Origin: Limnanthes douglasii subsp. nivea
Lineage: Eukaryota > Streptophyta > Magnoliopsida > Brassicales > Limnanthaceae
Direction of reading: 5' to 3'
Assembly: GCA_036936605.1 (NCBI GenBank)
Contig: JAUPFV010000002.1
Span: 165,904,813 to 165,968,812, forward strand
Length of the DNA: 64,000 nt
Of the stretch, positions 12,958 to 25,254 are shown in pieces (the first letter of the stretch is position 1; each line of letters opens with the position of its first letter). A program made the translations under genes and the position numbers. The notes beneath the pieces were generated by a model, which searched no databases, was not told the origin of the DNA, and saw only the letters and a list, made by a program, of their open reading frames with translations.

Positions 12958-13113
12958 CCTACATCTGCTACGTTGTATGTAAAGAAGCGTTATGGTTGGG
13001 CTGCACGTCAAGAATTAGAGAAACTCGAACATATTGAGATGGAAATGGAAGCACTATTAGAACGTATCGCACATGGCCTGGATGTAATGGGCATGAACCA
13101 CTATATGTGGTGA
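12958..13113 (+). pseudogene. Orphan exon, protein not recognised
   Basis: After a good acceptor (ttgttctatctctgcag) an open frame of about 51 codons runs to TGA at 13111. It contains SATLYVKKRYGWAARQELEK and then a strongly charged helix with EMEMEALLERIAHG, likely coiled coil. The codon usage and absence of stops look like a real exon. I cannot assign it to a family, and it does not match the IAA-amino acid hydrolase sequence that begins 100 bp downstream. It may be a piece of a further captured host gene. Confidence 0.4.
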
Positions 13114-13212
13114 AGACAAACCTCCTTTCCTGATTCGTCTTTTAGGAGAGAGTTAGGTTCAATATTGATTCTAACATTTCATGTTTTCATTCTAAACAAG
13201 CGACAAATTAAG

Positions 13213-14152
13213 CTCGTTTCCCAACCGGGGCAAAGATGGTCATGCCGGGGCATACTACATGTTGGAAGAGGGAGCTCTAGATGGGGTCCAGGGCATGTTT
13301 GGTTTACATGTATCACCTGACATGCCCACTGGTATTATCTGTTCAAGGCATGGTCCTCTACTTGCAGGAGGTGGCGGGTTTGTGGATGTAATCGAAGGCA
13401 AAGGTGGTCATGTTGTTGCTCCCCATCAAACCAGAGATCTTGTTCTTGCTGCTTCTATGATTATCCTTGCCCTCCACAGCAGATAGTTTCTCGGGAGACA
13501 GATCCCCTTGAAGCTAGGGTAACTTTTTCCAACTTTCCTACCTCATAATAAAACTTTGATTATATATAGTGATTGTGATCGACGTTTTTCAACCTTATTC
13601 ATAAGAGTCCATTTCATCTTATCCGATAGGGAAGTTTAGTCCTGATGAATTTCAGAAAGGTGTTTACGAAGAAAGAGTATAAATAATTACTACGTTGGAA
13701 CTAACTATTATAAAGGTATTTGTTTTTAGTTGGTCAGATAATCCAAGATGATTCACATTTTAATTTCGATGATAACACTTGAATGTGAACCTTAGAATGT
13801 TCATGCCATGAAGTTTCATAAAATTAGATAGGATAGGATCACTGATCAAGAAGATGCACTCTCTCTTGTTTGGACTACGCGAGTGGAAGCCTACATCCTT
13901 TTTAGTCTATATGTGACCGTGTTTAGTTCATATTTTTCGTTCCGTGGGAAAAAAGTTACTTTACGATTTGTCAAATATCCAAACTCTTTTTTTATAGTGA
14001 TTGCACAATTCTGGTGGCATGCAGGTGGTTACAATTGTTTTGTTGACGTTGGGCAAGCAGCAAATGCAATTCCAGAAACTGTAAAATTTAGAGGAACTTA
14101 TCGTAGTATGACCATAGAGGGTCTAGCTTACATTCGAAAGAGGATCAGTGAG
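13213..14152 (+). pseudogene. IAA-amino acid hydrolase (ILR1-like, M20) fragment
   Basis: Intact enzymes of this M20 metallopeptidase family sit in the ER and release auxin from amino-acid conjugates. The exon at 13213-13514 encodes a decayed QPG.E block, HAGAYYMLEEGALDG, FGLHVSPDMPTGII, LLAGGGGFVDVIEGKGGH and HQTRDLVLAASMIILAL; then, after a 1-2 base shift, QQIVSRETDPLEAR precedes a GT donor. A second exon (about 14025-14152) encodes FVDVGQAANAIPETVKFRGT and YRSMTIEGLAYIRKRI. These are the dimerisation-domain blocks of ILR1-like proteins. The 5' half, including the metal-binding CGHD motif, and the 3' end are missing. At least three frame changes (near 13230, 13475 and 14035) break it. Confidence 0.8.
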
Positions 14153-14689
14153 GTATATTTTTATCTGTTTCCACGTGTGCTAAAAGTATTTAAAAGCGAG
14201 TAATTTTAACTTTTGTAGGATCGTAGGTTTATTTACACAATGTTTTTTTATATACTAGTGAGGTTGCTTGATTAGTCATTTATACTGTGTGATGGTCTCA
14301 TAAAATAGTAATGAACTAATAAAGAATACACTTACCAAGGATATTCTAAATTACGTCGCTTTTTTTTTAAAATTCGTCTCACGTAAAACATGCGAAATTT
14401 TGATATGATATCATTTATCCATACTTGGTTGATGTTAGTGGAAGGCTACATAGATCCTTTCAAATTCTTTTATAGATTAGTTCTAGCTGCTAGAGAGTTG
14501 TTATCCTCTTATGTTAACTCATATTTGACGTATAAAGTTATACAGTCTCTGTTAAATTCTAATATTATTTTGTTATTTTGGTTTAGCTATATTATATTTT
14601 AAATTTTCAAATCATAGAGATGTATAGTTATGCATTATTTTTTAAATTCTCATTAAGTTTAACAACGGGTTTGACATGTGTTAGTGGCA
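14153..14689. other. AT-rich gap
   Basis: Continuation of the intron-like sequence after the hydrolase fragment, with poly-T and AT-rich runs. No further hydrolase exon or other coding signal was recognised. Confidence 0.5.
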
Positions 14690-15017
14690 ACATTATGATT
14701 ATTTAATATGCAACCAGATGATAGCGATGTTTGCAAGGACGTGTATGCTAACAAATTTAACTGTTTTGCTAAAATGGTGCAACAAATTTACAATAAAGGT
14801 TGCAATAGCGTGACCTAGTTGATTCGGGTCAAAATTTTCAACTCCGGCTGCTAGCAGGTTGCAAAAGCCTTCTAATGGCAACTCAATTTGGTTAATGATC
14901 CATTTAACACAATCGGCATTTTCGGTTTTAAATCCGTCGCAAAGGTCTTTTTGCAACGGTGTTGTGGAAATTTTCGTCGTTTTTAGGTTGTTGTAAAAGC
15001 CAGTTTATCCAGTAGTG
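14690..15017. mobile_element. CACTA-type transposon terminus (fragment)
   Basis: The right end reads ccagtttatccagtagtg (15000-15017). Its complement starts CACTACTGGATAAACTGG, the typical end of CACTA (En/Spm) elements. The preceding 300 bp repeat short subterminal words of the kind 'gttgcaaaag', 'ttgcaac' and 'gcaacaaa' in both orientations, another habit of this superfamily. No matching CACTA end was found on the left within 1.5 kb, so the element is truncated. It abuts an antisense LTR fragment at 15018 and appears to have inserted in it. Confidence 0.5.
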
Positions 15018-15215
15018 AATTTATACTAATACTGTGACCCATGGGCCTTCCAGATCGGGCTATGGATTTGGGTCAAGTTTAAGAGCCCCTAGGCCCAAGA
15101 TAGAGAATGGTCAATAGCATGTTGAGTCACAATCCATTTAATCATGCTGTTTAGTGTGGTATGGTATTGAATATGTCTGAACTGTCCTTTGGATGATGTA
15201 GTTAGTCGGTATCAA
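15018..15215 (-). mobile_element. LTR fragment, minus strand
   Basis: The reverse complement aligns well with 36955-37140: both hold 'caataccataccacact', 'tggattgtgactca', 'cttgggc', 'gatctggaaggccca' or its close variant, then 'agtataaat'. It is therefore another, inverted copy of the LTR family seen at 36530-37235. The CACTA terminus cuts it at 15017, just after the 'agtataaat' part. Confidence 0.7.
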
Positions 15216-17340
15216 AGAAATATGACTCTAATAATAGACATAAAAACTCGTCCTTAAAAAATATAAGAGATCTTCAATATAAAAATAGTGATATATATAT
15301 ATAATGGATATTACAAAAAAGCAAAATTACAAATAATGGTAAAATAAAATTCGTTACTTTTTCCATGTTTCGTACTATTTGGCTTTCTCATGCGAAATTT
15401 TATGAGTATGAGCCATTGTTTAGGTTTCATCAATCTATGGTTATAGTCATGACGTATCAAGTACAGTTTCATATCCTTTTTCGATTGGTTAAAATTTGAG
15501 TCATCCAGCATGAGAGGTTTATTACCCAACATATTGTAACTCATCATATGAATTGGAAAAGAAACCAATTAACAAACAACACATAAGAAATTTTGGTGTA
15601 CAATACCTAACATGCTTTAACATGGTATATACACGGAAAATATAATATACTATGGCAATAGGATACGAGAGGGTAAATCATACTAACACCTATTCATTAC
15701 TTTCAGAAAATTACCATAATCATTATTTTTAATTTTTTTTAGTATCATTAAAACCCTTCGGAGGTATGATTTCACCTACTTAAATTAAGATAATCTTAAT
15801 TTCTCTTAAGCACCAATGAAAACCTCCAGGGGGCCGATTTCACCTATTTAAATTAAATAAACGCAAAGATCATTTTTCAGTAGATTTTATCCAGTTCATG
15901 ATTAACCAAATCTATATATTAACATTCTAGAGGGCCAATAGTATTTGAATTTAAAGTAATCATTTGAACATTTTCGATCCGTAAGATTCTCAAGGAGATT
16001 AATTAAACTTCCTGGTGGACAATTAATTGATTCCATGATTCATGTACAGAAATCTCTAACCTTAGTCAGACATATTCATCTAAAAATTCTAGCGAATAAA
16101 TAATTTATTTCACAAACACATATAAAAAACAACATGTCAAAATACTTTTACGTGTGAAAAAAATTTAGAAACAAAAATTAAATTCATTAAAAAAATCAAA
16201 AAACAAAAAAACAACATGTTAATATTGTCATTGAGCATTCACCGAGGTAGCAGCCTCATGTTGTTGTCATTGCGACATTCGTAGGTTGTAATTTCCTCAC
16301 GAGCCATGATTTCCATCCGCAGTGATAACAATTTGATAGCCATGGTCAACGTCGTTAGACAACCTTCGATCAACAATAACACCTTAGGTTATATCGTCAA
16401 TGAGTCGTGTCCCACTAAGTTTGATTTGTTTTGTTGAATTAGGGCTTAGTTGATGCTAAATGGGGGAGAAAATCTTCCAAATATCAATCAAACCCTAATA
16501 AAAAATAAAAAATCTTAAATTTTATCCATACAACCAATTTATTCAAAAACAAATATTTAAACACATAAACATGTTTTTATAAATAAATAATTATATAGAT
16601 GTTTTTTACATAAACTCTAAATCATGCCTTACCAAGTCAATTAATTAATCATAATGGTAACGATTCTTTATATAAAAACATATTTTTTTTATTCAGTTAT
16701 ATAAGACGGTCTTGACTCCAATACTAATTGATATAATTAATTGAATCGTATTAATTTAGTTTATCAAATACGCAAAATATTAAATCATCAATATGATTAT
16801 TTAATTAAAAAATAAATCAAACTCACGCTTTTGCCTACTACGATCAATAATCCTAATTGAATATTTACTGCAAGTTCTTGGAGACTTGAATCCTGCATAA
16901 AATTCTTCAAGTTCCTGAACGTGTAAAACAATTGTTAGTCTTCCTTTCAACAAAGTGGAGACTTTATTTTTGAATTAAGGTTAAAAGAATGACTACAATT
17001 ACAGTATTTATTTTATAGACAAATACAACTAGAAACCCTCGTCGTATAAAATTCATTAACTTTAATGTTTTGTGATCGGAGCCTAAAAACCACTTATTTG
17101 ATAAATTTTATTTAGCCCATGAATTATCGATTTAGGATTTAGTGTCGAGATTTGGGTTTAATCTTTTATAGTGTCTAAATTCAACACGGTTACCACACTT
17201 ATTATTTGACTACCTTATGACAATGACCAAATATATAAATAACATATCAGCCCATAATTATTACAACATATAATACAGGGATAACGACCATTTAGGTACT
17301 CTCTATACTTATCTTATCACTTAGATGTCTGCTATCAGAT
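15216..17340. other. AT-rich non-coding stretch
   Basis: No convincing gene. The minus-strand frame at 15311-15568 has no recognisable motif. At 15747-15857 a short block with 'gatttcacctacttaaatt' occurs twice about 69 bp apart, each preceded by 'aaaacc..c.gg'. Related 'agagggcc' and 'ctggtggacaatt' motifs follow near 15930 and 16010. The rest is poly-A/T-rich sequence. Confidence 0.45.
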
Positions 17341-18109
17341 TTTGACCAATAACGTAGTGGATCTAATTTTTAATAACCAATCATGTAATTCTAATTTTAG
17401 TATTCCAAAATACCCCTTCTATAATATAGCGATAAACATTGCATTATTTTGTTTTTCTTCTTCGTTATTATGTATACTAAAAAACATTTATTTTAAGAGG
17501 ATTATTGTGTTTACTAGTCAATTTTGATACGTATTCTATAATTTGATTATTTTTGGACTGATTTAAGGGTTTTATCAATTTTAAGTGTTTTATAGTTTTT
17601 ATTTTTTTATTTTTCTTTTTTAGGAGAAAGTTTTTTTGATGTTGTGTTTCTCGATTTTGTTTTTTTAGAATGCTTTTTGTATTCTATGTTTCTGTATTTT
17701 TTTTATGAGAATACATTTTGTATTCTATGTTTTTCGATTTTGTTTTTCTTTATGAATACTTTTTGTATTATATGTTTTTAGATTTTGTTTTGCTGTGTGA
17801 ATGCTTTTTTGATTTTGTGTATTTTAATTTTTTTGATTTTCTCTGTTTTCTGTTTTTCCTTTTTTAATTCTAAAGGCAGAAAACATCATAGTGTAATGTT
17901 CTACTACATTAATTGTATAAAATGCATGAGAAATTTTAATATATTATCTTAGTTACGTCATTAGAAAAAACACAATATATTATAGTATACTATTCTACTG
18001 CATTAGCTATGGAAAAGACAAGATAAATTTTAGTATATTATCTCTGGTATCTATGTGTTTTCCATTTTATGTAAAATGTTCTACTGCATTAATTGTAGAA
18101 AAACCAGGT
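17341..18109. repeat. T-rich degenerate tandem repeats
   Basis: Between about 17628 and 17850 a 50-60 bp T-rich unit containing 'gaatgctttttgtattctat' and 'gttttt.gattttgtttt' recurs about four times. From 17893 to 18110 another unit of about 90 bp containing 'tgttctactgcattaattgt' and 'attttagtatattatct' occurs three times. The upstream frame at 17342-17527 shows no known motif and I do not call it a gene. Confidence 0.6.
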
Positions 18110-19770
18110 GGGAATGCTTTGAAAATAGTTTCCAAACTCCTCAAAGCTGACAAAATATGGAAGTATAAATTCTTTTTCATAAATGGGTGTTGGGAAAATG
18201 GGAAGGAGATCTCGACTCATAAAACCTAAAAACCTCTCCTCGAATTGGAATAGATCAAGTAAGTTTTAATTTCTTTCAAAATTATTCAGTTAATTGTATC
18301 TAAGTCAATTTACTTTTTGTAGAAATCACAAAGCGCTTCCAAGAACATACTGATGTTGCCGATGAGACATTCTCAAAACTAAGTGAATGAGCCAAAAGCA
18401 AATGGTCAAATGAATTTCACCAATGTTTCGACCGGCTAAACATTGTTTAGAGAAATCTATGAAAAAATTCTCTAAAAATAGTTATCGCTCCTCAAAAACT
18501 GATGGAACCCCTTGGCGCCTCAGATGTTGTAAAAAGGCTGGCTACCCCGCATGCTCAAAACAAATTTCCTACTATGAATAGGGCTCATAGTCATAAAGTA
18601 AAGAAGAAATATGAAGAAGAACTATCCAAATGTAATAAAAAGAAATCGAAGTCTAGCCTGAATATAAATAAAAGAAAAGTCGATGAAGTAATCACTCATG
18701 ATACTCAAACTAGTACTCTTGAAGCTTCAAATAAAAATAAAACTTATACTACCAATAACCCCAAAGAACATATGCATGATCAAGTTGTTAACATATCTTC
18801 CCTCGACTCCACACCATACTTGGTTGGGGATGGTGAAGGAAATCAAGACCATCAATTGTTTTTACACTGAGCCTCAGTTTGATCAGCATGAAACCCTAGT
18901 TGAAAATATCAATGAAAACCAAGACCGTGTCTAAGACGACCTAACACAAGTCCATACGGTGAATAATCCTGAACCATCAGAATCTGAATAACCATTCTTC
19001 CTGACTTATCCTTCCGATGAACTATCACTTATGCTTCATAACATGGTTCGACCTGTGGTAACTCCTGAAAGAAACGGCAAATAGCTCGAAATTAATCACA
19101 TGAAATTTGTTGATTAGGCCATAGTTGTTCGGGAACAATACGAAGTGGTAGCTGAAGAGGTGAAGCAACCACCAAAAAATCATGGACCGAAAGTACTCAA
19201 AGAAATTTCATCAGCCAGTTTTATGCCTTTCAAGAAGAAAAATATGAATTTCACAATGTCATAATACCGATATGACATGAATTATTTGTAAGACTTTAAA
19301 AGGAAAAACAAGACAAACACTCAAACTATAAGGAGCTCAACACTTTATATCATGAAAGCGAAGTAGAAAAAAAATGCCCTCAGAGATTTGGAAGCATTCA
19401 AATTCGAAGTTGGGAATGATAAAGCATTTGCTATCACCGTTGTTGTTAAAAAATGTACCAATGATTGCTCAAGACATTAAAAAATCGTGAAAAGAAGGCA
19501 AAGATATCTTTAATTCTTGATATGCATAAGAAGTTTCTGAATCTTAACTTAAAAGATTATTAGCACATAGATCCTGAAGATCAATACCCCGTAGATATGA
19601 ACAACACTTCCTCGAGTGAATATGATAACTCTGAATCAAGAGAGTCTCATAGTGATAGTACGAACTCATCAAAAAATAAGGATTCAAAGGATGCAAACTC
19701 TTCAAACAGCAAGTCAAATAGTTCTTCAAAGGATGATGAAGATAATTTAGGAGTACTACTAATTTCACCA
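18110..19770 (+). pseudogene. Retroelement accessory protein remnant (putative gypsy-type transposon family)
   Basis: A decayed + strand frame starts near 18120 with WKYKFFFINGCWEN, which resembles the 'W..RFFF(V/I)....W' block of plant 'putative gypsy type transposon' proteins. These are accessory proteins often carried by Tat-lineage elements. The 122-codon open stretch at 18502-18870 is lysine-, asparagine- and serine-rich (MEPLGASDVVKRLATPHAQN at its start), with an intron-like gap before it. A low-complexity Ser/Asn/Asp tail at 19597-19755 follows. Stops interrupt the frame at many points. The family call rests on one short block, so it is tentative. Confidence 0.35.
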
Positions 19771-19889
19771 TGTTTTACTGTGTACTTTCTTAGTTTGTTG
19801 TTATCTCACTTTTTGTGTATTAGTCATCACATGTCATATCTTGAATAAGATATTTAAACACCATGTTATCTTTTCTTTCATGTTTATAC

Positions 19890-20150
19890 TTTCACCACTT
19901 ATATTATCACTTCAAACATTATCACTTTAAAAAATGGAACTCCATAAACTATTACTTCGAAACACTGGCACTTTGAAAAATAGTCACTTCAAAAACAGTC
20001 ACTTTAAAAAATAATCACTTTGAAAAATATTCACTTTGTAAAGTATTACTTCGAAAATAGTCATCGCGAAAAATAGTCACTTCGTAAAGTATTACTTCGA
20101 AAAATAGTCACATTAAAAATTAGTCACTTCATAAATTACGAAGAAACATT
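19890..20150. repeat. Degenerate minisatellite, about 17-18 bp unit
   Basis: About 14 units with the theme 'tcacttcgaaaaatag' run across this stretch, with variants such as 'tattacttcgaaaaatag' and 'tcactttgaaaaata'. Spacing varies between about 14 and 20 bp. It lies between the accessory remnant and the 3' end of the antisense gypsy pol. Confidence 0.75.
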
Positions 20151-20479
20151 GCTTTGATTTCGAAGTTAAAATTATCCAACATCAGATTTACCATAATAAG
20201 GATGATCAATCCTTATTTTATTTTCAAAGTATTATACTATAATTATTTTTGTGTGTAAATTATTATGAAAAAATTGTTAAGTTTTAGTATGAAAATTTTA
20301 GTCACCAAATTCACATTGTCCCTGAACTTATCTTAAACTTTTCTGTCAATTGATATATGGCAAAAATGAACTATATGCATGCACCTTATTAAAAAGTTCT
20401 CGAGCCACCAAGAGAAGAAAGGGTATATACCACTGGTTCGTAAGCTGATAAGCAAGAAACTTTTCAAATAAACACTCAC

Positions 20480-22530
20480 AACATTACACATAATAGAATT
20501 GCAAATGCTCTATGTTCCACAGATAATGCAATGGTCTTCCTTCACCATCTTGCAAACGATATGTCCTAGTCTTTATTTTTTAAACTACTAAATACGGGCC
20601 TTCCTAATACAGGCCCAATTTACCAAGCCTCTTTTCTTTTGTATGCAAGAACAATTACTGAGGACCCTATCATCTACCTTGAACTCTCTTTGTTAGACTT
20701 CAGATACATATCTATTTCTTATCAAAGTCTGTTAATGGAGTAAATTTGGATGCGCTTAGTCATGTTTTCCTCAATCAAATCAAATATTGCCTTTATTCCT
20801 TTGTCATTACCTTCCTTGGAATAATTCTATAAGATGGAAGAGTAGATTCCACTGGGCTCACTGCATCCATCATATATACTAGAGCAAAAAGAGATTCATA
20901 AGTTGTTGTTCGATGAGTTGTTCTATAAACCCATAATACTTCTTGAAGATGACTAGGCCACTTTCTAGCTACTCCATCTATATATTTTCTTAAACCATCC
21001 AAGAATGTTCTATTAGTGACCTCCACTTGTCCATTCTCTTGAGGGTGAAAAGATGTTGAAAAACACTGCTTAATACCCCTCGAAGAACAAAAATCCTTCA
21101 TATCTTTGTTGTTAAATCATGGTCCGTTATAAGTAGTAATCATTCGTGAGACTCCATACCTACAAAAAATACTAGATAAAATGAATATGATAACATCATT
21201 TTCTATTGTAAAAGATAAAAAAACTCAGTTTCTACCAATTGAAAAAAATAATCAATAGCCATAATAATGGTCTAAAACCCCCAGAAGCCATTGGCAGAGG
21301 ACCTACCAAATCTATCCCTTATATATCAAATAGGAATGTTTCAAAAATAGGATCCAACATCATCATTGGCATATGTATTGTGTTAGAAAATCTTTGACAA
21401 GTATGACAACTTTGGACCAACTTTTAAGCAGCGAATATTATTGTGGGCCAATAATATCCTGCCAAAATTACTATCATTATCAAAAAAAAATTATTCATAA
21501 TGGAACCCGCTCCCCTACTCCCTCCCCCCATCGTGTAACTCAGAAAAAATCATTTGAGACTCATTCATACCCAAACAACGTAGCAATGGTCGACTTAAAG
21601 ATTTTTTGTATAAGATGTCTCCAAGAAGTATAAATCTGTGTACATTAAACCTTAACCATTGAGAAAACTTCTTGTTTGCTGGTAATGTCCCCTTAAAAAT
21701 TCTTTCAAGTTATACCGCCAATCTCACTCTTCTTCTTACGCAACCAATAAAACCTCTTCAAAATATTGACATTTTTTAGAGTTTTTTGTAATAAATGAGC
21801 TCTCTTATGTCAAAATCCACAGATATTCTTTGGAATATGCAATTATTGTTAAAGAGTCAGCAATATAATTTTGACATCATGTGATATGTTCTAGCGTAAC
21901 ATTCTCAAACTCTACAGCCAATGTCCTTAACTCTCTCAAATATCTTACAAGTTTATATTGTTTTCTTCTAGTAATCGTGACATATAGTTCACAAAATATT
22001 ATGAATTACTTTCCAAACATACTCTCGTGGCCCCACAAATTCTTGCAAGTCTTGATCTTCCCATAGTTGTTTCATACTTCACCTCATTAATTGATGCTCT
22101 AAACCCAAATCGTATAGCCTAGTACATAGCCTCTTCCGTCAGATCCATTAATTAAATTCCCGATCCTGATCCCAAAATACTTGACCCACCCCCATCAATT
22201 CGAACTAACAATTACTCCCTAAATTCATTCATATCTAGGTCAAAACCCTCACATACTGGCCTTTCTGAATGAAATTCAACAAGAAAGTCAGTCAAATTTT
22301 GAGCTTTGATCGTCGTCGTCGGTAGTGTAATATCGATATCATAGTCTCCTAGTTCTAGATACCACTTTGGCATCCTTCCAGAAACATCTAACTTTTGCAA
22401 AATATTCTTTAATGGGAATGAAGTTTGAACTATGATTAATTGAGCTTGAAAATAAGGGTGCATTTTCACAGCAGTTAGTGATGGGGATAAAAAATACTTG
22501 GGTGTAGCATACAACGGTAGGGTCGGATTT
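20480..22530 (-). pseudogene. Tat-lineage Ty3/gypsy pol remnant (RNase H, second RNase H, integrase)
   Basis: Reading leftward from 22530, the gypsy RNase H end shows MHPYFQAQLIIVQTSFPLKN, NILQKLDVSGRMPKWYLELG and the TIKAQNLTDFLVE block (about 22270-22480). Next, at about 21960-22210, comes a second, archaeal-type RNase H with RIDGGGSSILGSGSG, IRFGFRASINEVKYETTMG and LARICGATRV; this dual RNase H marks the Tat lineage. The integrase core (20793-21101) has SSRGIKQCFSTSFHPQENGQ, TNRTFLDGLRKYIDG and LWVYRTTHRTTTYES. The C-terminal domain ends at RLQDGEGRPL and LWNIEHLQFYYV (about 20500-20560). Stops and frame changes occur in every part. Gag, protease and RT are missing where the next LTR-like sequence begins. 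Confidence 0.85.
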
Positions 22531-22745
22531 CTTTAATGGGGAAATTTCGAACTAAGATAAGTGCTATACCTACACTGCTCTTTTACTGTATGACTCAGTT
22601 GTGTGTTTAACCCATAATTATCCTATAAAGGCTCTGAGAAACAGTATCTAAGAGGGTTGAGGCTTTATTTTCTTTCAGCATTAAATATAACAGCTCAATT
22701 ATCTCTCCACCTTCTACCTAAAAATTAATACATTACCCAAACATT
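22531..22745 (+). mobile_element. LTR-like segment
   Basis: Weak alignment to the LTR copies at 36530-37235: 'ggtcggattt.tttaa' near 22532, 'tatgactcagttgtgtg' near 22596, and a 3' part with 'tatctctccaccttctac' and 'aattaatacattac'. It lies just left of a + strand gypsy gag, the expected place for a 5' LTR. The alignment is patchy and both ends are uncertain. Confidence 0.35.
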
Positions 22746-22799
22746 ACCACAGTCGGAGCATAGAGGCAGCTACATAGATAGAAATATTCAAAATCTAAC

Positions 22800-24655
22800 A
22801 TACAAAGTTTAACTTCAGAGTTATTTGAGTATTAATCATGATATGCATATAAATCCTCCTCTTGAAAATGAGGAGGTTAAAGTCGAAGAGGAGTATGTGC
22901 ACACATCTCATGTGAATAATGATACTAAAGACTTTCCATGCAAGAAGAATGTGATCAATTACGAGCATAAATTAACACATTGAGAGACCAGAGGCAGGTT
23001 GAGACATATCTAAGGGAAAGAATCTGTCAGATTATCCCAAATTTGACGAGCCAGATAATAATCCCCATCAAAATTTGAAGTAAGGTCAGGATGACCAGTC
23101 TCCCAAAGCTCATCTAGAATATAAAAAAGAGCACCAAGCTAAACACTATTCCAACACTTTGGAATCTATTGAGGGCTATATGACGGAGTTAGAAATCTCC
23201 TCCTCTTCGTCAAGAAATGATCATTGTCGCAAGAAAAAGAAAGGGAAACTTCAGTTTAAAAACACTCAGAAATGACGAGTAAGCAAGATTCTTTGGGAAA
23301 GAAGAGGAGTCGAAAGGGAAAAGAGAAAGATGAAAGGGTTAGCTGACCATAGCATAGATCGCTTGTTGAGTGATCAATTCGCAGTTCAATCCGAACCTGG
23401 AATTTTTCATACTTCTAGTAAAGATCACATGTTTAGTCAAGAGCATAATTGGAGGCAGTTGTATTTGTCTTCGAAAATCCTCTCTGGACATCTACCTTGG
23501 CGTTTTAATATTTTGAGAAATGGAGAAGTATGATGGAAGCCAAGACCCTGATAACCTATTGTGCAGAGATTATTGCAACATCTTTCAAGGGCAACTCCTT
23601 GATGAGTTTTGATGATGACGACAAGCTATTGTGCAGAGATTTTTCTCAAACTTTCAAGGGCAACTCCTTGAAGTGTTATAATAGATTATTGCAACGATCA
23701 ATCAATAATTTTGACATGTTTTGGATGGCATAACAAAGGAAATTTGTGGGAAGTAAAAAACTTAGAGGAAATGGAGATACAATAATCCATTGTTGGCAAC
23801 ATCCCAATGAATTGTTAAAATATTATGCTCAATATTTTGTGAACACCAAAGATGGGTTGTGACGTAGGACAGAAATAGATAGGATAGAGTTGGAATCACT
23901 CCAACAACGAGCTTCGCGCTCAAGGCTTCACACCTAAGGTTAGAGCTTCACGCTCAAGGCTTCGCGCCTAATTTAGAGCTTCACGCTCAAGGTTTCTACA
24001 CCTAGGGTTCCTTTCACAGGATATGAGTAAGACTCAACTTTTTTTATTTCTCAAAAACAGCCTTATACACAATCACCTTACATCCTTTATATAGGAGATA
24101 ATAAGACTCTAAGGCTTGTTGTAATTTCGAAAGACCCTAAATTTCTGACTTATTACAAGCATGTAATAAAAAGGTAATAAAGAGCTCCACATAATTGTGA
24201 CTCTTAAGATTTCTTCAGTTCTTAGTTTATGTTCTGCATCAGGTTGGCAGACTGATTCGAACAGGTGGCTATAGCTACTCTCGAACAAGGGTTGTTAGCT
24301 GGTGAGTTGGTTGATTCAATGACCCGTAAGAAGGAATGACATGGGGTTGTTTGTTTAAATCAAGTTGGAAAGCAAAATCACTGTGGAAGAAACTACAAGA
24401 TTAAGACAACCTTATAAATGTAGACATGTCCCTTCAACCCCTCTTCAACAAGCTAGTAGCCAGTCACAAGCTACAGCTAGCCATCATTCGAGGGAGTCCA
24501 TACAGGGTTATCATCGGCCAATACCAATCCAATCTAATCAAGGGCATCAATCTAGGCCACAGGAGAATCAGTGGATCCAACCTAGTTATTTGACAGAGTT
24601 GATTGAAAATGTTACAACCATTTTTGATAGGTCAAAGAATTTTGTGAAATTCTGA
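22800..24655 (+). pseudogene. Ty3/gypsy gag remnant
   Basis: The Gag signature blocks are present in order. At 23520-23735 are a 'YDG..DP..LLCRD' start, TFKGNSLKCYNRLLQRSINN and FDMFWMA, the equivalents of 'F.G.A..WYNRLP..SI.NF..L...F'. After an unrelated 23880-24240 stretch comes FEQVAIATLEQGLLAGELVD (near 24256-24316). A Gln/Ser/His-rich tail then runs at 24365-24655, including PSYLTELIENVTTIFDRSKN. A 66-bp tandem duplication inside the gag (about 23558-23675) repeats the segment with 'ctattgtgcagagatt' and 'tttcaagggcaactccttga'. Many stops. It precedes the protease and RT of the same strand, so it is probably the 5' part of that element. Confidence 0.7.
23880..24240. repeat. Insertion with a short tandem repeat
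   Basis: This stretch interrupts the gag. It begins with about three units of 35-40 bp built on 'gagcttcacgctcaaggctt' with 'cgcctaa' or 'cacctaagg' linkers (23910-24010). An AT-rich part with 'cctttatataggagataat' follows. The downstream gag sequence continues beyond 24240, so the block looks like an insertion, possibly an LTR or short non-autonomous element. Its ends were not defined. Confidence 0.5.
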
Positions 24656-25254
24656 ATGCCTGCACCTATCAAGACTCCAAGGGAAAATCGAAACATGCAA
24701 TTTTTCAAGTACCATAATGGCATAGAATACAATACTAAGGATTGTATCGCTATAAAGTCGGAGCTAAATCGTTAATTAAAAATTTGAAGTTAACCATTTT
24801 CTTTAAATCATAAGTGAGAAATAGACAAGTGAGCAACAGATCACAACCAAGCATAAGTGGGCGAAGAAAACTTCACTTGTTGGTCAACAGTAAATCACGG
24901 AAGCTCCGAAACAAGAAAGTACAATGGTGATTATTGAATCAGTTCGATGTGAATTCGGTATATATGGATCGTGATCCAGATCGGGGTTGAATCAATGTGA
25001 TAACTAAGAATAATCATAGGGTTTCCAAGTTATGTTAATTCTTCGGGTCATTAACTATATTTGTAAGAGACACGATGACAAAACCTTCAAGATGCTCCAG
25101 GAAAAGTCATGTGGTTATATTGACCACTCAGTTGGAAGGAAAAATGTCTTCATATATACCAAAACCATGCCCTTTTCATGGTTTTTGACAAAAATGATTT
25201 AAGAAATGTTGTTGCAGGGCCACATGAGGATGTTGTGGTAATGGGGTCATATAT

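Noticed and set aside
14699..14956. Minus-strand open frame of 85 codons
   Set aside because: It lies in the CACTA subterminal repeats with 'gttgcaa' words; no protein motif, and the openness follows from repeat composition.
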